Shown here one piece after another: positions 1 through 11,200 of a stretch of DNA of 64,000 bases. How positions within the stretch are numbered: the first letter of the stretch is position 1; every line of letters starts with the position of its first letter. The notes under the pieces are model-generated. The model was not told the DNA's origin. It did not search any database and saw only the letters and a list, made by a program, of their open reading frames with translations. The position numbers and the translations under genes were made by a program. Source of the stretch: Undaria pinnatifida (taxonomy: Eukaryota > Sar > Phaeophyceae > Laminariales > Alariaceae); assembly GCA_012845835.1 (NCBI GenBank), contig JABAKD010000026.1, forward strand, positions 3,087,199 through 3,151,198. Direction: 5' to 3'.

Positions 1-2610
1 TTGCTCTGCTTGCTCGTCTCGGAAGAGAGGCGCTCGCTTGGCTCAAGCGTTTGCAGTAAAAAATTTGGTCTGTACCGCGCGTGCACTCGATCTCGAGGCA
101 ACGACAACGACAACGCAGGTGCTACCGGTACCTACACCAAACAGAGGGGGATTGTTCACCCAATACACCACCGACGAATTTGAAATCTACCACCCTGGAT
201 AGCCGATTGCAGGCTCCAGAGCTTCCCAGCAACTCGGAGCCCTGGCCCTGTGGGGCGGAATTAGGGGGAGAACAAGGTACAGAGGGTTGTTGGAGTCGTG
301 GGACACACAAGCAAGGGCTTGTGCCGGGCGCTCACGGAGAGGGTGGGGTACGTTGTTTGTTTCGGTAGGAGTTAGCAGATACCGCACACCGGAACACGGT
401 AACACCCACATGACCAAGACCAACCACTCGAAAGGCTGCCGCGCCGAGAGTCAAGCCTCCGCCAGACGGAGAAGGGGATGAGGGACCTTCTCTGTTCTCT
501 CCCCACTACCCCCGCAGGCTACACCACGCGCGAGTCCTGCGCGTACGGACCTCCTGGGCGGTGGTTGGAAGGCCTACTGGTTATTTAAATTTCCCAAGCG
601 CCACGTACTACGCCGCCACTGGGCCACACCCAACCGACAGCACCGATCGCCGCCTCCCCGCTCACCTGTGATGATTCTCGCGGATCTCCAGCCTCTCTGT
701 GGGTGGTGAGGGTTGTGTACCCGCTCACGGCGCCGGGATGTGTTGGAGAAGCATCGGATAACGCCTTTTATTTTTGAAACCCGCGGTGGGCACTGGATGC
801 GGATCTTCTCCCGCAAAAAATAAGTCAATTTTTGAATTGAAAAAGAAGGGCAACGTTTAAACTTACCTGAAATTTTGCTGTCATTTCAGCCAAAGGTGAG
901 GTGCTAGGCGCACCTTCCCCATCTCACCCGGCATCTAGTTGGTTGCACAGCAGTAAGAGATTGAATTTGCACTGGGCTCGATTCGATATCTGCTAGCGCG
1001 TGAGGTGTTTAACTTAGATTCGATGTTGTTCTCGAATTGCCGCTCAGCCGTATGATACACTTGAGAGCTAGAGTATGCCACTCTGGACATAAATAACATT
1101 TTATCTTCATGGTAATGGTTAAACTATCCTTATATTTAAGTCCAAGTTTTGTATGCACGAGGACCGCTGCCGCGATTTTGCATCGAGCAAAGAAATGTAC
1201 CGCGAGACGAGGCTACCTACGTACAAGACTGAAAAAAAAATAGTACCGGTCGACAGACTTTTATACCTACAGGCCATTCCATGTTGTTTTTCTGAGTGCT
1301 GTGTATGGAGGCTGTAGAATAAGTGGGTATGACAGTAGCTCTCTGGATAGACTGTAAAGAGAGTAGATAGATGCTCGACCACCCACAATGATTGCTGGTG
1401 CCGCTGTGTTACACGGTGAGGGTGATTGGAACGTACATTTTTGACAATCGGAAAAGTGAAAAAATACGTTGTCCTTATGTCCTTAAATTTAATGTCCGTT
1501 TTATATTTATTTTTATATAAACACGGTCCTTATATTTTGGACAAAATGGCACCCTAACATCTACCAGGTACTACACACGGATGACAGGTACGAGTACTTA
1601 CGGTGGGTCACTTCAACAACACAAAAAGAAGAAACACGCAACACTAAGGATGCAAATACGACAAGCTAAGAATCATTATTTCATTGGGACCATTGAGTTA
1701 TCTCGATCGAGTCTATACCTGAGAGGTACCCTGGGACCGCAGCGAAAGACCAAGGGAAAATGGAACGTAGCGAACGTTGGGTGCGTGGGCGCGAAAAGGG
1801 CAACAACACTTACTTGCTACAAGTACTTACGTGGCATTATTTCATCATGGCACCTTCCTAACTAAGGCGGGATGATACTGTACCAGGTATGCAATGTCTG
1901 TGGTATTGCGTTACCGGGAATGGTTTGGGCGGCATAGTTTTGATCGTTCGTTCGTTATCTTTAATCAGAAACAAAACTCAGGAAGAGGAGGCTCTCGCAC
2001 GCACGCATAACACGCCCAAGTCATTGCACGAGCTGACGCACTCGCTCGAACTGTAGACTGAATGACACCTGGTGTGCCTGGAATCATTTACAACACCACC
2101 AGTTTTTTTTGCGGTATTGTTAGAACTCTTCTAGCTTTCACCTTCACCTTTCGACTTTTTCTTTGATGGTTGCATTATCTACAGCTAATGATCGGTTCGT
2201 TTGACATCGTCGAAAGTGCCCTGGCACCCTCTGGTAGACCCATACCAGGTACAGCTTGTTATCGTACTTTGGGACACGCTGACAACGTGTCGTCAATGTT
2301 TACTGTAGTCGATCGATTGATCATTTGACGAGCGAGTGGGTCGCATGAAATCAGCAAGACACAAGATAAAGATTTTGACATTATTACCGGTATATGAGCG
2401 AGCTCTAACCCCCCCGCGCGAGCTTCGTTGACGTGTGCTATCACAAAAGACGGTCGGCCTACATGATTCCTATATTTTTCACACACACACGGCGACTAGT
2501 TGGGTGGGGTTGTGGTGCATCCGCCCGTTGCACATGCTGGAACCATGAACATAGGATACCTACATCCAGCTCCACGGGCATTCGGCGAACTCTACCGGAA
2601 CGCCCGTTCT
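1..2610. other. gene-free stretch
   Basis: I see no supportable gene here. Open frames are short, overlap one another and lack recognisable motifs. The DNA is mixed-composition with AT-rich patches (about 1100-1560) and three copies of the 9-mer TACCAGGTA (1562, 1881, 2243), which recurs through the window. It lies downstream of the acyl-CoA dehydrogenase gene's last recognised exon, and could still hold a short terminal exon that I cannot identify. Confidence 0.5.
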
Positions 2611-2611
2611 C

Positions 2612-2795
2612 TTGCACTTCTGGCCCTCCCTTCTACCCCTCCTACTCCCCCTTCCCACTTCCCACTCCTCCTTGCCACGTCCCACCCCCATTCTCAACCC
2701 GCAACCTCCCATTCCCACCCCATCCCCCCTTCCGACCCCCCAACCCTCCTCCCCATCCCCCACCCCCCACCCTCCCTTCCCACCCCGGATGGTCA
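2612..2795. repeat. long C-rich polypyrimidine tract
   Basis: About 180 bp is almost pure C and T on the plus strand, with many CCC runs broken by single T or A, so the minus strand is a homopurine tract. Proline-rich frames read through it are composition artefacts. Such tracts can form triplex or i-motif structures in vitro; no function is claimed. Confidence 0.8.
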
Positions 2796-2944
2796 ACTTG
2801 GCCAGAAACAATGCATAACTACAGCACGTACAGTGTCTCTGTGCCGGGTCAATCACCACCAACACACCCTTTGTACAATATCTTACGGCGAGAATGTTAA
2901 AAGCCCGTTGTACGAGGTGCTTAGTAGTTGACCCCCCGGCGGCC

Positions 2945-3215
2945 GGGAGCTAAGGCGCCTAGTAACAACATCTGCGCAAACCATTTCCACCCGGAAACTT
3001 GTTACAGTTGCGGTCCCTCTAAAGCGTCGGCATGTGCCCGCCGGAAATACCGGCACTATAGCGGCAACCGGCATTATTTTTCTTGCTGCCTTTACGGGTT
3101 GTTCCCACCTGTGCCAAGCGATTTCACAGGCACTATAGGGGGCAACCGGCACAACATAGCCGGCATTACAAAGGGACCATCGCTGTGGTGGCGACATCTG
3201 CGCCAGCCATCGCCA
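2945..3215. repeat. dispersed repeat, copy 1 (partner near 52.5 kb)
   Basis: The segment shares several blocks in the same order with 52480-52650: GGAAATACCGG, then CTGTGCCAAGCGA with TTCACA, then a GGCAC...CCGGC block. It is full of short inverted CCGGC/GCCGG words, suggesting a fold-back, non-coding element such as a decayed MITE. I could not fix its termini or a target-site duplication. Confidence 0.5.
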
Positions 3216-3693
3216 GTCGGAAACCAATTGGTGCTGTCCACCAATCACAATCGACGCCAAGCCATGACTATTTTCTCTATTTGGGCCCATTTCTATCGAC
3301 CAAGAACACGAGGCGTACAATCTTCTCAACCGTTTAGCACGATTACCAGCATGCCATGCCCTTCACGTGTCGTATAGCTCCTGCCGTTGCGCTTCGGGCG
3401 CACACCCTACCCAGCAGAAAGGGCTGCTTCGTGTGGCCGATGCTGTACCGGTAATAGCCACGTAGTTTTCGACATGTTTCCCCCCTCTAGCCCCAAAGGG
3501 ATTCATAGACACGGTCCGAAGTCCACGCAAATTCCGCAGACGGTAGACTGTAGCTGCGCATCCTGAATTATAACCCCAGCTCGATACGCAAGACACGGCA
3601 CGACACCCTGGGTGCGTTAGACTTGCCGATACTCTTAGGGCGGCCCCTGTGTGCCCATGACTGCCGATGGTCGTTGACCGCATACTTTTCAAG

Positions 3694-3990
3694 GAAGAGT
3701 TTCCACCCAAGGAAGACCTTATTCTCAAGGAAGGTTTTCCAATCAAGGAAGGGTCTCCGTTGAAAGAATATTCCTTTCAAGGAAGGGTTTCCTTTCAAGG
3801 AAGGGTTTCCCATCAAGAAAGGGTTCCCATTCAAGGAAGGTTTTCCTGTCAAGGAAGGATTTCCTATCAAAGAAGGGTTTCCTGTCAAGGAAGGGTTTCC
3901 TGTCAAGAAAGGGTTTCCTTTCAAGGAAGGGTGTCCTTTCAAGGAAGGGTTCCTTTCAAGGAAGGGTTTCAGTCAAGGAAGGGTTTTTTT
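3694..3990. repeat. 18-bp minisatellite
   Basis: About sixteen imperfect copies of an 18-bp unit (CAAGGAAGGGTTTCCTGT) lie in tandem. Because 18 is a multiple of three, the array stays open in more than one frame and reads as a hexapeptide repeat on either strand (GRVSFQ on plus, GNPSLT on minus). I do not call a gene: no flanking conserved domain or start context supports either reading. Confidence 0.85.
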
Positions 3991-3999
3991 TCATGGTAG

Positions 4000-5287
4000 G
4001 GTGACCACGTTCTTCGCCAGATCTCGCACCTGCAACGCAAGCGGCACGTTCGAGCAATGGATTAACGCACGTTACATGCACGCACAAACACAACTAGGAC
4101 GTATGCACGACGACCAACAAGGATGTATGACCTGGGGATGGATCGTTTACAGTAAAAAAGAAAAGACGTAGCGAAGGGAAATTGGGAAAAGGTCGGCAGA
4201 GAGTCAGAGGAGATACTACGAACTGCTTTACGGAAAATATTCGACTTCTATTGGAACGGCATCTACGCTACATTTACATTCTACATAGTCGGAGGGCGCT
4301 AACAACAATAATGAACGTTCGACAACCAACAAACATGTGTTCAAGTATCACTGGGCCCATACCGAACAGGCGTGGCATACCCTTGGCTCTTGAAAGCCTG
4401 ACCAAAACGCTGAATACTCGCCGGCGAAAGCCATGGACACCCAAGAACCCACGGAAGCGTTGGTGCCGTATGCGCTTTTCGATTTACTATGCCGTGGTGA
4501 ATCCTCTGAAAAGAAAGCACTGCCCACGAAGGCATGTGGTTCCTTGTGGTTTCTTCGTTCGTGTCACGTGCGAGAGGCAAATAACCCCTGCACATCGTCA
4601 GATGGAATGCTCTGGGATCGTCGCAACATCTGCTACATCTAAGACTCAACGAAACACTGACCATTACTGGTTACCCGAATAACGGAACGACAATCGAGTT
4701 CCAATCCGATACGCGAAACAAAAAAACGACGTCCGACCACCGACGCCAGCTAGGATGGAGGTAGCACTTGTAGGGCGAGCATACTTCATGATTTTTGGGA
4801 CTCCTTGGCCCAATATCGCTAGAACGTCATTCTTGTTTTGCAAAGTGAATGTTTTTGTATATGGCTATTAGTATGCAGGCTATTAGTAGGCCATGAGAGC
4901 GTTCGTCGGGTTGCATTTTCGTTTTTCTCCAAATCATACAAAGAAGCGGGTTATAGAGTAGTTTATCAAGCCACCACTCTCATAAGGAAAAAAACAATGG
5001 TCAGCACCTCCACCGCGGCATGTGTGAACCAATCCAACACCAAAGCACAGCTCATGGTTACACTGAAGAAGCACCGCGCGTTTTTTTTCTTCCTCTGGCC
5101 CCTCACGTCGACTGATTTACCTTGGATTATCTCAAAAAGAACGGAAGGAACAGCAGAGGGACATCCCCTCTCCACCAGAAGCAATGCATTCACATCGACC
5201 ACCGGGACACTCTTTTTTACGATTCCACCACGAATTCGACTTCCGGCATATGGGAACTTCTGATACACAGTACAAAGCACTACTGAC
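4000..5287. other. gene-free stretch, 3' side of the dehydrogenase gene
   Basis: The stretch between the minisatellite and the last recognised exon. Short frames on both strands show no family I know. A block near 4221-4310 resembles sequence near 29345-29440 (shared GGAACGGCATCTAC), so part is a dispersed repeat. The missing C-terminal exon of the dehydrogenase is expected here or further left; only a handful of codons are needed, too few to recognise by eye. Confidence 0.4.
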
Positions 5288-8200
5288 CATGTTCTTATGG
5301 TGAGCCTCCAGAGTACCACCGCCGATTTCCAGGAGCTTCGCGTCCCTCCATAGTCTCTCCACCTGGTACTCGTCACAGTACCCATACCCCCCAAGGACCT
5401 GTAGCAAGCCCGTAGCGAAGAAGGAAGAGAAAACACAAATCATGCTTGATTGGGAGATTCGACAACATGTACGCACTTCAGCTCATATCTGAAGTGGATA
5501 TATTGTACATCATGGTACCACAGTGTGTAGGGGGGTGCTTGCCATGTAACCCCGGGTCTGACTTGCGAAAACGGGAGGGGGCTTAAGACAAGAATGGGGA
5601 CTCAAGAAAGCAATGCGAAGATAATATCGTAGTCGGGGCGTGGGGGGGAGGAAGGTTTGTACGCGTAGGGCGTAGAGGTTTCGCAAGGAATGCCCCGAGA
5701 ACTACAGCACCGGTGACGCCAACAGCAAATACAGGGGTGTGAAGACAGGCCAGGCAGCATGCGGACGAGCGTGATGACTGCAGCGTGTGTAAGTACGCAA
5801 GGCTACGGAGGTAGATGGGCCATGGCAGAAACCTGATGGTCTGGCACCATTTGAATAACCATATTGTCCGCCCTGACAGATGAGTGGTCTGTGACGAAGC
5901 AAGCGAAGCGAACAACAGCAGGATTTCCAACGTCGTGAAATCAGAGCGGAAGAGAAGGCTTCAACCACAGAATGGTAAACAGGTGTACGACCCCACCCAA
6001 CCTAGCCCAACCCAACCGAATTGTCCCACTCACTCGTCCACGCATACCCACCCACCCAACCCACCCACTAAACCTCAACCACCCACCCAACCCACCCACC
6101 CGTCCACCCACCCGCCCCCACCACTCAACCCCAGCCAACCCAACCCAATCCAACCAATCGTGTAGGTACAATAACACCCGTAAACAACCCTCACCACATT
6201 GAATGTGGGATATACCGCATACGCACCTGCATAGCCCTGTCGGCAACGTTCTTGGCCATGGTGGTGCAGTACAGCTTCGTGCCGTCCGCATCTAGCCCGT
6301 TGCCTACCGAAGAGAGGTCTAAGTTCGCCGCCACGCCGTATACGTAGTGCTTCCCTGCCATGTACTCGGCGTATGAGTCCGCGATGTGCTTTTGCATCTA
6401 CGTGCCAGACCAATTACGTCAAGGGCGGGGAGGGCGGGGAGGTATAATAATTTGCTGCTTGCCTTGGTCAATTGATCATTGACCATGCATACCGTTCGAG
6501 ACGCAGCAGGGGGGGGCGTACTCATTTGTTGCATGCCTTAGCCGTTTGATCATTGACGACGCACCTCGTTCGAGACGGGGTAATCGCTTATGTATCTACG
6601 ACACAGGTCGATAAAGTGAGGAGAGGGGGGGTGGGGGGGGGGGGGGGGCACTCATTTGTTGCTTGCCTTGGTCATTTGGCCATTGACCACGCATCCCTTT
6701 CGAGGCGGACCACCGTTCCTACTCCTAAAAGAGACACCTCCAACATTTGAGCGCTCATTACGCTTTTTCCATATATTACATAGAAACTGTTCGCTTGTCC
6801 TATCCCCATCCTGCTTCGCCGTCTGCGGCCACCATCTATCTCCTGGGATAGCGATCGTTTTCTCGCTACTCTCGAGTGTATCAAACTCGCCCATGTCACA
6901 TACATCTAATGTCCTCATCTTTTCCTCTAACGCACTCCGTTCCTCCTTGTATATTTCACATTCTCCTACTGTGTGAGTCCTATTCTCTATTGTTGTGCCT
7001 CACGGGCACATATGTTTAGCCACGTCCTCCTCCTCCCGACTACTGGTATACCAGGTATCTCTTCTTTCTGGTAGGTCCAGATCCCCTGCACGAAATCGCA
7101 GTTTCAGATTTTTCGCTTGGTCCATTGGACCGTGCAGATACGTTTTCATTCCAATATCTTCCCTCAACCCCCGTATATCCTCTTTCACCTTATTTCTCAG
7201 CGCTATCCTTTCCCTTTCTTCTATTATTTACTTTACTTCTGTCTTGTACCCGCCAAACTTCTCTATAGACAGTACCTCTTCTCGGTCTTCCCCTAAATCC
7301 TTCCATATTTTCTCGACTACGTTATCCCATCTTATTCCAGCTCGTCCTTTTGATTTTTCTCTCCCATACAGCCCTATCAGCTATGGTCGGCAACCTATTT
7401 TCTGGCATATTCTTTACTTTATATTGTCATTTCAACTTTATCACGTCTCTATTTGTTTCAACTGGGTACATTCCTAGTTCTGCTCTTAATGTTGCATTAC
7501 TAAAGAGGGGGGCGGGGGGGGGGCGGAGATACTCAATATCATGCATGGCTGTAGTATTTAGACCATAAACCCTCGCATCCCTAGAAACGCGTGACGGAGC
7601 TTGACTGGGAGGCGAATCACTATTTATTTTACAAGACAAACCCATCACGTTGGAGGAGCGCGCGCGGGGGGGCTATCATTGTTGCTTGCTTTAGTCATTT
7701 GACCAATGGCCACGCATTTCAATCGAGACGGAGCACCATTCCGACTCCTCATAGGGACACCTCAGGGGAGGGGAGTGGGGCCGGTATAGTCGTTATCATG
7801 CATGGCCGTAGTGTTAGTATTTTGACCATAGACTCGCATCCTTGCAAGCCGGGACGGAGCACGACTGGGGCAGGTTAATCGCTAGTGTGTCTACGAGACA
7901 TACCTACGACGTTAGGGCAGGGGGGGGGGGGGGGGGGGGGGGGGTACCCGTTGATTGCATGCCTTAGTATTTGAACATTGAACACGCATCCCTTTCGAGA
8001 CGGAGCACCGTTCCTACTTCTAATAGAGACACCTCCAGCACTTGGGCGCTCATTACGCTTTCTTTTTCATACTACACAAAACAAAATCGCTGATCTTATC
8101 CCCTTGCCGTCTGGTCGCTTTTTGTGGTCACCATCTATCTCCTAGGACAGCGATGGGTTTCCCTCTACTACTAATAGTCAGGAGAGGGTTTGTGTATTCA

Positions 8201-11200
8201 TTGTCAAGTGGTCGTAGTCTGTCAGACCATAGACCCTCGCATCCACACAATGCCGGGGCAGGGCACATGGGGTGATCACCGACCACGCAGACATCGCGTG
8301 CACCAAGTGCGAAGCGCCGTGAGGTGGTCGGCGAGTCGCATGAAGGGTGAGCTGCATCCTACCAGAAACGCTTATGAGGCGGGCTTCGGCACGATGTGCG
8401 TGTTTTCTTGCAAATGAACGACTGCTTCGAACGGCTTATTTGTTTTCCGGCGCAGCCACTTCCAGGGACAGCAACGGGGGAAGGAGGGAGGGGGGGGGTC
8501 CTTTTTCCATCTACAAGACAGACCCGTAACGCCTGGGGTGCGCGCGGGGGGGAAGACAATCACGGTCGACATATCCATTGGAGGTCTTCTGCCTCAATGA
8601 CGGTGTACGCGACTCCAACACGTTCCGGGCCGGCGTTTCGACGCTACATATATGTGTCTCAAAGAAGCGTCCTCCTGCTGCGTGCCGTAACATACTCGTG
8701 CAGGCGCAGCAAAGATCGAGCATATCCTCGAACACGACGTAATAGCCAGCTTCCGGTCCGGACTACAGTTGGGTATCGTGTTGGTACACCCTGGGCACGT
8801 GGCAGCACAGGCTTTCGCCAATAGGAATTCCAACACGATCCCCCCAATAGACAATGGTGGGTGGTTCAACACTGTCTGCAGATGCTATTATTGCTAGACG
8901 AGTACCGCCTGTACGTATATTGCTCTAGCCTCTCGGCACTTGCTGCGACCTAGTAGTGTAACGCTCTGGGTCCAAATACAAGCCACACTAAAAGTGAAAA
9001 TGATTTCACAGTTAGGCACGATGGCTTATGTTTTGACTCAGGCTGGTGTAAGGCGACATAACAGCAACGAAATATTAACGCCTTTACAACCGGAAGTCCT
9101 TTTTTTTCGACAGATTTACTTGAATTTAGTATAGGGAGGGGTTTAGGGACTCTAGAGGGGTTACGGTTTGAACTGACCTGTCCAAAGTTGTTAATCGGGC
9201 TGCCAAATGCATGTCGCTCCTTTCCATAAGCATTCATGGCCTCGATGCACCGCCTGCGCGACATTCACACGAGCGGGACATATTGAGCGGTGAAAAACAA
9301 GCCACAAACAAACGGCGGCCGTACAACACATTCCTACCGTGCCGCGATAGCCGATTCGATGCGCCAAAACGGGGTACGGTACCACGAAGCTCACCACCGC
9401 GTTTCAGCCCTTGCATAATCTGGGGTGTTGGCCCGGCACGGACACCGGACGTGCTGGAAGTCAAACGGTAGAAACAACAGCAGTGTAACATGGAAATCAA
9501 ACACACGCGCACACTTTTCAAGAATTAATGAAAAACACCTAATGCCGCTTTCCTCTTCGTACCCGTCCAAAATCCGCAAAAATACCCAACGTCTCTCTCC
9601 TACCCGGTACAGTACAGTGCAGTACAGTACAGTACAGTACAGTGCAGTACAGTACAGTACAGTACAGTGCAGTACAGTACAGCGCAGTACAGTACAGTAC
9701 AGTACAGCAAAGTAAAGGTCACCTATTCACCTATTAAGAAACATATCTGGTAGGTACTAATCCAAGCCGGGTTTCTTACTTGGGACAGGGTGCGTTCCAC
9801 ACTAACTTCAGTATAACGGCTCTCGGATTACTTATATCCCCATAAATATGAGTCTAACTCTCAGTTCATCTTGTTTATCGGAAGGTGTCCTGTACTGTAC
9901 GCGAACTCGTCACTACTCCGCAAAAAAATAGCTACAATAAACGCCGCCCTCCTATGTTAACCGTAGACTGGCCTGACCTTGCAATACCGAGGCCCATAGC
10001 GGCGAGGGTGACACGTTCAATTTCCAGGTTTCGCATCATGCACAGCAACGCGCCGTTCTCTTTTCCCACCAGATTATCCCGGCCCACCTGTCGAGTGCAA
10101 TGCATGTTCACACCATGAAGCCACATACCGGTCGCAAAAATTCCTCCTGTTATACATGCTCACGCCATCCAATCACATGCCGGGCACAAAAAAAGCGTCC
10201 TGCGCGACAAAACTGACACCGTCAAAAACTTCCCGTGTGACTAAATAGACAAAAAAAAAAGGCGCAAACTTTAGTGGAGCACAACCGAGCACGAAAACAC
10301 TCCCTGTGTGAAAAACACAGACATCAAAGAGAGGCGTCTTTTTTTGTGAGGCACAAGCAAACATCCCGCCTACGGCTGAAAGTGAACATTTATCGCTGGC
10401 TCTGGCTGGCTCGATAGCCAACTCGACGGAAAGAATACACTGACAGCAAACAGGGTGTTTTCGGCAGGACCAATACCCCGCTCGCACTTGCCTCCACACC
10501 ATCGAAAACCAGCTCTGCAGTCATGGAAGCGCGCATACCGCACTTTCCCTCGATTTTCTGGCCGAGCGAGAACCCGGGCATGCCCTGCGCAAACATCAGT
10601 GCAACGCCGTCATCACACAAGGCGGCGTGACTGGCAGTAAGGATGGGTGGCTCGCCGTGTACAACAGAAGACACACACACAGTTGAAATGTCATGCACAG
10701 ACACCAGAAGACACAACCAGCTGAAACGGCAACACAGCCGACGACACACAAACGGTTGAAACATCAACGTTCACGTTTCTTCTGTGCCCCTCGGCAAGGA
10801 CATGCATGTCCTCTACGGGACACGAGCCTGTCGAGCACAGCAACACCTGTTGTTGCGCCACTGGCACATTCAACGGCAGGACTGATTGCGGCACTATGCT
10901 CCACTACCCTGCAGTTGCATATCGAAACGGTCGAACCTCATCTCCATTGCATCTAATCCTCTAAAGAAAACGCTCTCACATTCTGGGGATAAACGACTAC
11001 AAATATTAATAGGGTGGGATCATATTTGATGATCATAAATGCAGAACTCAAGCGTAAAGGTTACCTTATAAAACGAGCACAAAAGACACACCCCGTGGGC
11101 AGATTTTTCGGGGCCGATTTTCTCCCTCACAAGAGGAAAACACACCACGAAAATGAAGGCTTTCGAACTGTGTCGTCGATATCTTCACAAACACGCGCCG

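Noticed and set aside
2433-2931. Proline-rich ORFs of 140-155 residues
   Set aside because: Composition artefact of the polypyrimidine tract; several frames are open at once.
4182-4682. 166-residue plus-strand frame
   Set aside because: Arg/Pro-rich with no family resemblance, and its first part overlaps a dispersed repeat shared with 29.4 kb.
5985-6291. Threonine/proline-rich proteins on either strand
   Set aside because: Caused by CCCACCC-type simple sequence inside a dehydrogenase intron.
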